Source: Alphaproteobacteria bacterium
GTDB taxonomy: Bacteria > Pseudomonadota > Alphaproteobacteria > Rhodobacterales > Rhodobacteraceae
Direction of reading: 5' to 3'
NCBI GenBank assembly: GCA_030425145.1
Contig: JAUHVK010000023.1
Coordinates: forward strand, 1 to 64,000
DNA: 64,000 nucleotides
Shown here: positions 8,709 to 16,305 of the stretch, one piece after another
How the letters are laid out: the number at the start of each line of letters is the position of its first letter
Position numbering within the stretch: position 1 is the stretch's first letter
Program-made: the position numbers and the translations under genes
The notes under the pieces: model-generated
What the model saw: only the letters and a program-made list of their open reading frames with translations
Told to the model about the DNA's origin: nothing
Database searches by the model: none

Positions 8709-8873
8709 ATGTCCCGCAAAGATGCACACGCCTTCGCAGCCTCCCTCGCCGCCACGCTCATGGTTTCGATCGTCGTCTTCCAGGCTGGGGATGGAACCTT
8801 CGGCGCCGTCCCCGCCGATGAAATCGACGGAGACGAGGTCGTGATCGTCTCGGAATACGATCCCTTCGGGTGA
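8709..8873 (+). CDS. Small single-pass membrane protein, 54 aa
   Basis: A short protein starting MSRKDAHAFAASLAATLMVS. Residues about 6-25 form one hydrophobic segment (HAFAASLAATLMVSIVVFQ), followed by an acidic tail (DEIDGDEVVIVSEYDPFG). CAGGAG lies 10 nt before the ATG, and this is the only part of the longer open frame with normal composition. It could be an inner-membrane peptide or a secretion signal followed by a short acidic peptide. Function unknown. Confidence 0.6.
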   Translation: MSRKDAHAFAASLAATLMVSIVVFQAGDGTFGAVPADEIDGDEVVIVSEYDPFG

Positions 8874-9053
8874 GGCTTCGGCCTCACTTCCCGAGGGCTT
8901 GGCGCAAAAGCGGCTATCGCCGATAGAGGGCCTGCTCTACAGAACAGTCCCAAGTTCATAAAAAATATAAGAAAATAGCTCTCCTATAAGAAAGCTTTCC
9001 TACGTTTCTGCGATTTTCTTCAAACGATGACGTCGCCGGTGATGCGTCAGACT

Positions 9054-10421
9054 TCAAGGCCAATGCTCCCGATCTTTCACATGGGCATTTGGAGCATCTG
9101 TTGGCAATCTGACGGATGCCTGAAATCCAGAAGTTTCACCGGGAAGTGGTGACTGGAGCAAGAGAGAGGTTTCGATCCGTTCTGCGATGGCTGAGACGAT
9201 AGCGAGGCCAAGCCCGCTACCATCAGTTTTTGCATCTGCCCTCTCGAAGCGCCCTGTCAGGCGTTCGAGTGTTTGGGTTGCTACCGCGGGGCCCTCGTTC
9301 GCCACGATCAACTGCCCGTCGCTCGTGAGTGTAACCTCGACTGGGGCATTCTGCGCCCCGTGGCGTAGGGCGTTTTCCACCAGATTCCGGCACAGAATTC
9401 CCAATGCGTCGGGGTCGATATCAGACAAGACAGGCGTGTCCGGCAAGTTCAACATAAGGCGCCCGTTCTCTGTGCTGCGCGCAATATCTTCCACCACGAC
9501 CCGAGTGATGGTTCTGACATCAGCGCTCTGGTCCATCCGAAGTCTACCGCCTTCCGCCCGCGCAAGCTGCAGGAGACGTTCGGACAGCCGAGCGAGACGC
9601 TTGAGCGTCGCCTCGATCTCGGCGGCGCGCGCGTCGATGGTCGGATCTTTGGTCTCTGACCGCAGTCGCTGCGCCTGGGCGATAGCGCCCGCCAATGGTG
9701 TCCTTAGTTCATGAGCCGCATTGGCTGCAAAACTTCGCTCAGCCTCGAACGCGTCGCGCAGCCGAGCCAAAAGGCTGTTCAAGGTTGCGGCTAGCGGTCC
9801 TATTTCCGTCGGCAGGTCGGCCGCGGGTACTTCTGACAGGTCGCGCACGCCGCGCGCTTCAAGCCGCGTACGGAACCGATGGAGAGGGGCGAGGCTGAAG
9901 CGCACAGCGAGAATAATCGACGCGAGCGCCAACGGCAGCACGACCAGCAGCGGCAGGCCGAGGCTCATCTGGATTTCAAGAGCAACCGATGCGCGATGCG
10001 CCAACGGTTCGGCCACGGTGATGCTGATCGTCCCCTGGAGCGCCGCGTCGCTGTAGAGGCGATGTGTGGCGTTCTGCCCAAATCCCGGCCCGTCGTATGG
10101 AGGGAACACCGCAGGGTCCGCCGCATGGGATTGCAGCAGGATGCGTCCCGCGGCATCGCGTACGATGTAGGTGAAGAACTCGTCATGCTCCCGGATCGGC
10201 GCGAGGCGCTGCGTCACACCCTGATCTTCCCGCCCGACGATGTCGGTCACGGCCAGCGGCAGGATGCGCTCGGCGGTTTCGCGCAGGGCGCTGTCGAAGA
10301 CCTCGTCCATCTCGCCCCGAACGATCACCGCGGTAACCGTGGCGGCGGCGAGCCAGAGGATCGTCAGCACAAGGCCGAGTGACAAGCCGAGCCGTACCTG
10401 AAGGCTGGATGGCCACATCAT
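9054..10421 (-). CDS. Sensor histidine kinase
   Basis: Membrane sensor kinase of a two-component system, 455 residues from ATG 10421. The N-terminal membrane helix is LSLGLVLTILWLAAATVTAV, then a periplasmic sensor region of about 110 residues, a second helix (LPLLVVLPLALASIILAV), a HAMP-like linker, the H-box NAAHELRTPLAGAIAQ, the N-box LCRNLVENALRHG and the G-box DGSGLGLAIV. The architecture matches QseC/PmrB-type kinases. The start overlaps the stop of the response regulator gene (ATGA), so they are coupled. It lies next to iron/redox envelope genes and probably senses their signal; the ligand is unknown. Confidence 0.92.
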   Translation of the reverse strand: MMWPSSLQVRLGLSLGLVLTILWLAAATVTAVIVRGEMDEVFDSALRETAERILPLAVTDIVGREDQGVTQRLAPIREHDEFFTYIVRDAAGRILLQSHAADPAVFPPYDGPGFGQNATHRLYSDAALQGTISITVAEPLAHRASVALEIQMSLGLPLLVVLPLALASIILAVRFSLAPLHRFRTRLEARGVRDLSEVPAADLPTEIGPLAATLNSLLARLRDAFEAERSFAANAAHELRTPLAGAIAQAQRLRSETKDPTIDARAAEIEATLKRLARLSERLLQLARAEGGRLRMDQSADVRTITRVVVEDIARSTENGRLMLNLPDTPVLSDIDPDALGILCRNLVENALRHGAQNAPVEVTLTSDGQLIVANEGPAVATQTLERLTGRFERADAKTDGSGLGLAIVSAIAERIETSLLLQSPLPGETSGFQASVRLPTDAPNAHVKDREHWP

Positions 10422-11077
10422 GGCTTGCCCAGCCGGTAACCCATGCCGCGCTCGGTCTCGATGATGGCGCTCCCCAGTTTCTTGCGCAGGCGGCTCACGT
10501 GCACCTCGATGGTGTTGCTCTCGACTTCGGCGTCGAAAGCGTAGAGCTTCTCCTCCAACTGCGCCTTGGACAGGAGCTGCCCGGGACGCGCCAGGAAGGC
10601 CTCGAAGAGCGCCCATTCCCGCGCCGTCAGCGGCACATGTCTGCCATCCCGATGGACGCTGCGCGCGGCAAGGTCGATGTCGAGCGGTCCGTGGGTCAGG
10701 ATCGGGTTGGGGTTACCGCTGTAGCGCCGCGCGACCGATCCGATCCGTGCCGACAGTTCCGACAGGTCGAAGGGCTTCACAAGATAGTCGTCAGCGCCCG
10801 CATTGAGGCCTTCGATCCTATCGGACACCTGGTCGAGCGCCGTCAGGATGATGACCGGCGTCACGTCTCCACGCGTCCTTAGGCCCTTGAGGAACCCGAT
10901 ACCACGTCCGTCTGGCAGCATGAGGTCGAGCAGGAGCAGGTCGTAGGAGGTTGCGCTCATCGCGTCTGCCGCCGCGTCTAGCCGCGTGACCCAGTCTACT
11001 GACTGGCCATCAGCTGCGATCTGGTCGCGCACGGCAGCGCCAAGAGTCGTGTCGTCCTCGATCAGCAATATGCGCAT
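10418..11077 (-). CDS. OmpR/PmrA-family response regulator
   Basis: A 219-residue regulator: receiver domain (MRILLIEDD; phosphoacceptor Asp about 51 in LLLLDLMLPDG; VKPF with the conserved Lys), then an OmpR-type winged helix (LTAREWALFEAFLARPGQLLS, VHVSRLRKKLG, GYRLGK). The start is MRILLIEDD at ATG 11077, behind GGAAAGGA. It is divergent from the PepSY gene at 11223. Two inverted 18-bp elements made of CTGA repeats at 11-bp spacing occupy the shared promoter region, and a second pair precedes the Asp-rich gene. These fit binding by a tandem OmpR-family dimer, so this protein likely controls both units. Confidence 0.93.
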   Translation of the reverse strand: MRILLIEDDTTLGAAVRDQIAADGQSVDWVTRLDAAADAMSATSYDLLLLDLMLPDGRGIGFLKGLRTRGDVTPVIILTALDQVSDRIEGLNAGADDYLVKPFDLSELSARIGSVARRYSGNPNPILTHGPLDIDLAARSVHRDGRHVPLTAREWALFEAFLARPGQLLSKAQLEEKLYAFDAEVESNTIEVHVSRLRKKLGSAIIETERGMGYRLGKP

Positions 11078-11121
11078 GGTCGTACCCGTCCTTTCCTGAT
11101 GTCCCTCCATGATCCGTCTGG

Positions 11122-11139
11122 CTGACACGAAGCTGAAGC
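11122..11139 (+). promoter_or_regulatory. Putative response-regulator box 1
   Basis: CTGACACGAAGCTGAAGC: two CTGA half-sites whose starts are 11 bp apart. It differs by 3 bases from the box at 12969-12986. Confidence 0.55.
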
Positions 11140-11153
11140 TTGTGGGTCGAGCC

Positions 11154-11171
11154 CCTTCAGGCTGCCGTCAG
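11154..11171 (-). promoter_or_regulatory. Putative response-regulator box 2 (inverted)
   Basis: On the minus strand CTGACGGCAGCCTGAAGG, again CTGA-N7-CTGA. With box 1 it forms a convergent pair spanning 50 bp, 52 bp before the PepSY start codon. Confidence 0.55.
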
Positions 11172-11222
11172 CTTCGCGGCGCATGAATGGCATCAAGAGG
11201 CGAGCCACTAGGAGTGTGCCCC

Positions 11223-11540
11223 ATGAAGAAGACATTGACAATTATCGGCTTTCTCGCGGTCTTTCCGGTCGGCGCGGCGCTGGCTGACGACGATTGCTTC
11301 GTGCCGATGGCCGACTGGCAGCCGCGCGATGCTGTTGCCATGCTGGCTGAGGAAAATGGTTGGACGGTGCGCCGGATCAAGATCGATGACGGCTGCTACG
11401 AGATCGATGGGAGGGATGCCGAGGGGCGTGCGATCGAGGTGACTGTCCACCCGGCCACGCTGGAGGTAATCGAGTTCGAATACGAGGACGACGAGGATGA
11501 TCGCCGCGAGCGGGATCACGAGAGACGCGACGATGACTGA
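11223..11540 (+). CDS. Secreted PepSY-domain protein
   Basis: A 105-residue exported protein. Signal peptide MKKTLTIIGFLAVFPVGAALA (cleavage before DDDC), then a PepSY-like fold with WTVRRIKIDDGCYEIDGRD and IEVTVHPATLEVIEFE, ending in a highly charged acidic/basic tail (EYEDDEDDRRERDHERRDDD). Two Cys residues could form a periplasmic disulphide. AGGAG precedes the ATG. It is the first gene of the island downstream of the divergent operator and overlaps the reductase gene, so both are probably made together. Family knowledge: small PepSY proteins often accompany ferric-reductase-like membrane proteins; a direct role here is inferred. Confidence 0.85.
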   Translation: MKKTLTIIGFLAVFPVGAALADDDCFVPMADWQPRDAVAMLAEENGWTVRRIKIDDGCYEIDGRDAEGRAIEVTVHPATLEVIEFEYEDDEDDRRERDHERRDDD

Positions 11541-12882
11541 TGCAGCGCGTCGCGACGGTAATGTCCCGGTGCCGGGCCTGCCGCCACTCTCCCGGCTTTC
11601 CCTAAACTCTCCTCTAGCCCTGACGGGCCCGGTGCTGGTTGCGTTGCCATGCCTGCTGGCGGCACTGATCGGGTTCAACACCTATGCGCCCTATGGCGCG
11701 GATGCAGCACTTGGCATTGCCGTCGGGGCCGCGGCAGTTGTCGCGATGGCACAGACCCTGATCCTCGCCGCACGGCCGCCGCTGGTGGAACCATTGTTCG
11801 GCGGTCTCGATCGCATGTACCGTTTCCACAAGTGGCTTGGTATTTCCGCAATGGTCCTGATGATCCTGCACCAGCAGATCGAGCCGGATTTCGAGCGTTT
11901 GGTGCGTGAAACCTCCCTTGGTGAACTTGGTGAAGAGGCGGGCGAACTTGCCTTCAACGCGCTTCTCGCCCTGGTTGCTGTCAGCTGGTTCCGGAGATTG
12001 CCCTTCACCCCACTGGAAATCCCCTATCAGATCTGGCGGTTCAGCCATCGTTTCATGGGGGCCCTTTTTGCAATCGTGGTCTTTCACCAGTTCTTCGTCG
12101 ACCTGCCGACAGAGGTAGATCCACCGCTCTCGGTGCTTCTGAACACATTTGGCATCGCGGGAGTGATCGCGTGGATATTCACCGAGCTGGTCGCCCCGTA
12201 CCTGCGGCGTAGAGAATTCACCGTCACAGAGATCAGCCAGACCAAGGACACCACCACGCTAACCCTCCGCCCCGAGGGGCGGGCCATGCGGTGGCGGCCG
12301 GGGCAATTCGCCTTCTTCCGCGCGCCAGAGGCAGGACTGTCCGAGCCGCACCCCTTCACGATCGCCAGCGCCCCGCGCCCTGACGGCACCCTGACGTTCT
12401 CCATCCGGGGCTTGGGTGGCTGGACACGAAGCCTGCCCGCCATCTTGCGGACCGGAACGCGCGTGCAGGTCGAAGGGCCATATGGACGGTTCAATTTCCG
12501 CAAGGGCGGTGCGCGCCAGATATGGCTGGCGGGCGGCATCGGTATCACGCCGTTCCTCGCCTGGGCCGAAAGCCTGAGCGAAGCGGATAGCCGCGACATT
12601 CACCTCATCCACTGCGTTCGGACACAAGAGGAGGCGATTGGGGTAGAGACGCTGCGCGCTGCGGCTGCCCGCAACCCGAGGTTCAGTTTCGAGGTGGTCG
12701 TAACGACGCGCGATGGCAGGCTCACGGCCGAGCGCCTGATTGGCGCGGTCCCTTTCGCGATCCGGCAAGCCGATCTGTGGTTCTGCGGCCCAACCGGTCT
12801 GAAGGACGGGATTCTCAAGGGCTTGAAAGCACAAGGCCAAACGCCTCGCCGTGTCCGCTTCGAGCAGTTCGAATTCGCCTGA
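11533..12882 (+). CDS. Ferric-reductase-like flavocytochrome
   Basis: A 449-residue membrane reductase: a ferric-reductase-like transmembrane part with paired His in FHKWLGISAMVLMILHQQ and HRFMGALFAIVVFHQFF (haem ligands by family analogy), then an FNR-type FAD domain (EPHPFTIASAP, the flavin-binding stretch) and an NAD(P) domain (WLAGGIGITPFLAW, FCGPTGLKDG). It would pass electrons from cytoplasmic NAD(P)H through FAD and haem to an acceptor outside. The start ATG 11533 overlaps the PepSY stop by 8 bp. A terminator follows. The exact acceptor (Fe(III), quinone or a periplasmic protein) cannot be read from sequence. Confidence 0.88.
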   Translation: MTDAARRDGNVPVPGLPPLSRLSLNSPLALTGPVLVALPCLLAALIGFNTYAPYGADAALGIAVGAAAVVAMAQTLILAARPPLVEPLFGGLDRMYRFHKWLGISAMVLMILHQQIEPDFERLVRETSLGELGEEAGELAFNALLALVAVSWFRRLPFTPLEIPYQIWRFSHRFMGALFAIVVFHQFFVDLPTEVDPPLSVLLNTFGIAGVIAWIFTELVAPYLRRREFTVTEISQTKDTTTLTLRPEGRAMRWRPGQFAFFRAPEAGLSEPHPFTIASAPRPDGTLTFSIRGLGGWTRSLPAILRTGTRVQVEGPYGRFNFRKGGARQIWLAGGIGITPFLAWAESLSEADSRDIHLIHCVRTQEEAIGVETLRAAAARNPRFSFEVVVTTRDGRLTAERLIGAVPFAIRQADLWFCGPTGLKDGILKGLKAQGQTPRRVRFEQFEFA

Positions 12883-12938
12883 ACGCGGGGCAGGGCGCAT
12901 AGCCATGCCAGCCCTGTAGCCTGCGCTCGCATTTTTTT

Positions 12939-12962
12939 GGCCCCGCCATCATCGGCGGGGCC
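12939..12962 (+). terminator. Intrinsic terminator after the reductase gene
   Basis: GGCCCCGCC, loop ATCATC, GGCGGGGCC: a 9-bp GC stem preceded by seven Ts and followed by ATTTTC, about 57 bp after the stop. It separates the PepSY-reductase unit from the next promoter. Confidence 0.8.
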
Positions 12963-12968
12963 ATTTTC

Positions 12969-12986
12969 CTGACGGCAAGCTGAAGC
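12969..12986 (+). promoter_or_regulatory. Putative response-regulator box 3
   Basis: CTGACGGCAAGCTGAAGC, CTGA-N7-CTGA, nearly identical to box 1, directly after the terminator. Confidence 0.55.
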
Positions 12987-13000
12987 AGGAATCGCTGGGG

Positions 13001-13017
13001 CGTCAGGATGCCCTCAG
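13001..13017 (-). promoter_or_regulatory. Putative response-regulator box 4 (inverted)
   Basis: On the minus strand CTGAGGGCATCCTGACG, CTGA-N7-CTGA. Boxes 3 and 4 span 49 bp, nearly the same geometry as boxes 1 and 2, and end 46 bp before the Asp-rich gene. Confidence 0.5.
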
Positions 13018-13062
13018 GTCGGGGTGCCAGATTGGTCTCATCAAACGAAAGGAGACCTTGCC

Positions 13063-13449
13063 ATGAAAAAGACCCTGACCCTTCTCGCAGCGACAACGGC
13101 GCTGACCGCCGCCATCGGCGTTCCTGCTTGGAGCGCAATGCAGGCCCCGGCCGACAGCATGCTTCGGCCCGTTGCCGCGCTCTTTGATGACGCCTCACAA
13201 GACATGCCTCTCATTCTCGCAAGCGACGATGACGACGACGACCGCTGGCGGGACGGTTCGCGTCGCGGACACGACGACGACGATGACGATGACGAAGACG
13301 ATGACGAAGACGATGATGACTGCGACGACGATGATGACGACGACGATTGTCGGGGCGGCGTCCGCAATCCCGCGCCCGCTGGAACGGTCGCTCCTCCGCA
13401 GAACGGCCTCTTCGGAAACGGCGCCCCTCCGCAGGTTCAGGTGAACTGA
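13063..13449 (+). CDS. Secreted Asp-rich acidic protein
   Basis: A 128-residue exported protein. Signal peptide MKKTLTLLAATTALTAAIGVPAWS, a short linker, then a low-complexity acidic core with long Asp/Glu runs between about residues 58 and 100, holding two Cys in DDCDDDD and DDCRGG, and a Pro/Gly-rich tail. Asp-rich extracytoplasmic proteins bind divalent or trivalent cations; here iron or another metal handled by the neighbouring reductases is an inference. GGAGACC precedes the ATG. It sits under the second operator pair and begins the second transcription unit of the island. The GAC/GAT repeats create spurious open frames on other strands. Confidence 0.8.
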   Translation: MKKTLTLLAATTALTAAIGVPAWSAMQAPADSMLRPVAALFDDASQDMPLILASDDDDDDRWRDGSRRGHDDDDDDDEDDDEDDDDCDDDDDDDDCRGGVRNPAPAGTVAPPQNGLFGNGAPPQVQVN

Positions 13450-13484
13450 ACAGCTCCGAAGCACCCTGAACAAGGATCATTCCC

Positions 13485-13955
13485 ATGAAATCACTTCTCG
13501 CAACGCTCGCGCTTACTACCGCACTCACGCTTCCCGGCCTCGCTATGGCACGGCCCGTGACGCTCACAACCACCCTTAACAACTATGGCGGCGACGGCGC
13601 CTACCTCGCGCTTTACGTTACCGACGCCTCGGGCGCCTATGTCGGCAGTCTCTGGATGGCTGGTGGCAAGTCCAAGTACTACGAGCATCTGAGCGACTGG
13701 TACCGTGCCACGGGCGGCGATACCGCGCAGGTAAACGGTATCACCGGCGCCAGCGTCGGCGCGGGCCGCAGTCTCGAGATCACGCTCGATCTGGCCGACG
13801 CGCTGTTCGATGCGGGCTACACGCTGCACATCGACGCGGCGGTCGAGGATATGCGCGACAGCCCGAACGAGGTGGCCGTGCCGCTGACGACGGCGGGCGC
13901 GGGTACGCCGGTGAGCGGGCGGCGCTACATCGCCAACTTCTCCTACGACATGTGA
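13485..13955 (+). CDS. DUF2271-family periplasmic protein
   Basis: A 156-residue exported protein. The signal peptide (MKSLLATLALTTALTLPGLAMA) is followed by a beta-rich domain: NNYGGDGAYLALYVTD..GAYVGSLWMAGGKSKYYEHLSDWYRATG, then VNGITGASVGAGRSLEITLDLAD and YTLHIDAAVED. This matches the DUF2271 family, which occurs beside PepSY membrane proteins and ApbE flavin transferases. It is followed by the PepSY-flavodoxin gene 11 bp later. A thioredoxin-like or flavin-accepting role has not been shown; I give no activity. Confidence 0.75.
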   Translation: MKSLLATLALTTALTLPGLAMARPVTLTTTLNNYGGDGAYLALYVTDASGAYVGSLWMAGGKSKYYEHLSDWYRATGGDTAQVNGITGASVGAGRSLEITLDLADALFDAGYTLHIDAAVEDMRDSPNEVAVPLTTAGAGTPVSGRRYIANFSYDM

Positions 13956-13966
13956 GGGGCAGGGCC

Positions 13967-16177
13967 ATGATCCGTACACTCCATCGCTGGCCGGGTCTTC
14001 TGGCACTCGCGCTCGTCACGATCCTGAGCCTGAGCGGCGCGGCGCTCTCGGTCTTTCCTGCGGCCGAGCGCATCGCCGCGCCGCAGGTGGAGACTGGCCA
14101 GACAGTCGCCACCCTCGCGGACCGCATCCAGGCCGTCTATCCGGGCGTCGAGCAGATCCGGCGGTCGCCCTCCGGTCGGATCACCGCCTATTGGTTCGAT
14201 CAGGGCGCGCCGGGTGCTGCCGTGATCGACCCGGCGACGGGCGAGGGCGTTGCCTCGGCCGACCCGAACCAGGCCCTTCGCTGGCTCACCAACTTTCATC
14301 GCTCGCTCTTCCTCGGGGATGGCGGGCGCATCGCCATGGCCGCCGGGGCCGCAGCAATGCTGGTCCTCTCGCTCTCGGGTGCTGTGCTGGTCGTGCGACG
14401 GGCGGGCGGATGGCGGCACTGGTTCGCGCCCTTGCGCGGTCCGCTCGCGGGCAGGCTGCATGTCGAGATCGCCCGGATTGCCGTCATCGGCCTCGTTCTG
14501 TCCTCCACCACCGCCCTCTGGATGACGGCCTCGACCTTCGATCTTCTGCCGGACGGTGGCGTCCTGCCGGCCGATCCCGCCGAAGTGAGCGGAGAGATTG
14601 GGTTCGCTCTCGATCAGATGGCCACGCTGCTGCAGACGCCCGTCGCCGAGCTGCGCGAGCTGAGCTTTCCCTATCCCGGCGATGCGACGGACGTGTTCAC
14701 ACTGAAGACCGACCGGGGCACCGGCTATCTCGACCAGGGAACCGGCGCGCTCGTGGCATGGGCCGACCTGACCGGGTGGGAGCGCGTCTCGGAAACTATT
14801 TACATGCTGCACACGGGGCAGGGGGCCGCGACGCTCGGCCTTGTGCTCGGGATGATGGCGCTCGGAGTGCCGGCGATGGGCGTGACCGGCGTCCTGATCT
14901 GGCTTGCCGGGCGGCGCGGGCGGCCGCGCATCCGGGGCAACCAGCCCGCGGGCCGTGCCGAGACGATCATTCTTGTCGGCAGCGAGGGTGGCAGCACCTG
15001 GGGCTTCGCCGGGACCCTGCATGCCGCGCTGACGGCAGCGGGGCAGGGCGTCCATGTTGGCCCGATGTCGGGCTTCGCACCAGAGCGCTACGCCCGTGCA
15101 GAGCGCATCATCGTTCTCGCCGCGACTTATGGCGATGGTGCGGCGCCCGCCTCGGCCAAGGGGTTCCTCGACCGGATGAACGCGTCGGCCCCTGCGCCTG
15201 ATATCCCGATGGCCCTGCTCGGCTTCGGCGACCGCAGCTTTCCGGCCTATTGCGCCTTCGCCAAGGCCGTTGCGGCAGCGGCGCAGGCGAAGGGCTGGGC
15301 CGAACTCATGCCGCTGGACACGATCGACCGCCAATCGCCACAGGATTTCGCGCGCTGGGGCCGCGCGCTTGGCGAGATGCTTGGCATCTCTCTCGAGCTT
15401 TCTCACCAGCCCGTTTCGCCGCGCACCGAAACATTGACCCTCGTCTCGCGGCGCAACTACGGGGCCGAAATGCAGGCGGGGGCCGCGATCCTGCGCTTCG
15501 ACCTACCGCGCGCGACGCTGTGGCAGCGGCTGACCGGCGCGGGCTTCGCACGGTTCCAGGCGGGCGACCTGATCGGCGTCCTGCCGCAGGGCAGCCCGGT
15601 GCCGCGCCTCTATTCGCTGGCCTCGGGCCGGCGCGACGGGTTCGTCGAGATCGTGGTGCGCAAGCATCCGGGCGGTCTGGCCTCGGGTCAGCTGACCGCC
15701 TTGGAGCCGGGCGATACGGTCACGGCCTTCCTGCGCCGCAATCCCGGCTTTCACGCCGACCGCGGTCGCACCCCGCTGATCCTGATCGGGGCGGGCACCG
15801 GCATCGGGCCGCTGGCGGGCTTCATCCGCGGCAATGCGCGGCACAGGCCCGTGCACCTGTTTTTCGGGATGCGGCATGCGGACAGCGATTTCTTCTATGG
15901 CGAAGAGATGCCCGGCTGGCAGGCTGAGGGGCGGTTGACCCGGCTTGTCACCGCCGTCTCGCGCGGCGCGCGACGCAGTTATGTGCAGGACGCCCTGCGC
16001 GCCGACGCGGCGCAGGTGGCCCGACTGATCCGCGACGGGGCGCGTGTGATGGTCTGCGGCGGGCGCGACATGGCCACGGGCGTGAGCGATGCGTTGGCCG
16101 AGATCCTCGCACCTGCCGGGCTTACGCCCGCAGTCCTGAAGACGGAGGGGCGGTATGTTGCGCGTTCCAGAGGATGA
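13967..16177 (+). CDS. PepSY-TM / flavodoxin / FNR fusion reductase, C-terminus altered by IS
   Basis: A 736-residue fusion. The N-terminal PepSY-associated membrane part has helices near residues 1-25 (MIRTLHRWPGLLALALVTIL), 122-145, 165-190 and 285-310. A flavodoxin-like domain begins about residue 330 (ETIILVGSEGG) and a CysJ-like FAD/NADPH domain from about 490 (PRLYSLASGRRDG; GAGTGIGPLAGFIRGN). It would carry electrons from NADPH via FAD and FMN to the membrane. The IS21 element enters codon 732: the frame now ends RYVARSRG. Removing the element and one target copy restores RYVEDIY followed by a stop, the aromatic terminus typical of CysJ-like reductases. The loss of that Tyr may change nucleotide handling. 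Confidence 0.85.
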   Translation: MIRTLHRWPGLLALALVTILSLSGAALSVFPAAERIAAPQVETGQTVATLADRIQAVYPGVEQIRRSPSGRITAYWFDQGAPGAAVIDPATGEGVASADPNQALRWLTNFHRSLFLGDGGRIAMAAGAAAMLVLSLSGAVLVVRRAGGWRHWFAPLRGPLAGRLHVEIARIAVIGLVLSSTTALWMTASTFDLLPDGGVLPADPAEVSGEIGFALDQMATLLQTPVAELRELSFPYPGDATDVFTLKTDRGTGYLDQGTGALVAWADLTGWERVSETIYMLHTGQGAATLGLVLGMMALGVPAMGVTGVLIWLAGRRGRPRIRGNQPAGRAETIILVGSEGGSTWGFAGTLHAALTAAGQGVHVGPMSGFAPERYARAERIIVLAATYGDGAAPASAKGFLDRMNASAPAPDIPMALLGFGDRSFPAYCAFAKAVAAAAQAKGWAELMPLDTIDRQSPQDFARWGRALGEMLGISLELSHQPVSPRTETLTLVSRRNYGAEMQAGAAILRFDLPRATLWQRLTGAGFARFQAGDLIGVLPQGSPVPRLYSLASGRRDGFVEIVVRKHPGGLASGQLTALEPGDTVTAFLRRNPGFHADRGRTPLILIGAGTGIGPLAGFIRGNARHRPVHLFFGMRHADSDFFYGEEMPGWQAEGRLTRLVTAVSRGARRSYVQDALRADAAQVARLIRDGARVMVCGGRDMATGVSDALAEILAPAGLTPAVLKTEGRYVARSRG
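16153..16158 (+). repeat. IS21 target duplication, left copy (GTATGT)
   Basis: GTATGT directly before the left inverted repeat; identical to 18738-18743. The ATG within it was originally the apbE start codon, with GGAGGGG as its ribosome site. Confidence 0.85.
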
Positions 16178-16305
16178 TGGGCAAGGATTCCACGGGATGA
16201 TGGGCACGCATTCCAGGTGATCGTGGGCAAAGATTCCAGACGATCGTGGGCAGGTCAGAGCGGCAGTCTGACTTTAAGGTTCCTCCAGAAATGGAGAGGA
16301 CCTGC

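Noticed and set aside
8378-8821. Arg/Pro-rich frame over the leader of the 54-residue membrane protein gene
   Set aside because: Overlaps hairpins and lacks a ribosome site; the short frame at 8709 has one.
13195-13473. Ser-, Val- or Arg-rich open frames across the Asp-rich gene
   Set aside because: They are other-frame readings of the GAC/GAT repeats; the Asp-rich frame has a signal peptide and ribosome site.
13943-15406. 487-codon minus-strand open frame opposite the PepSY-flavodoxin gene
   Set aside because: Composition is His/Arg/Gln/Pro-rich shadow coding; the plus strand has clear domains and motifs.
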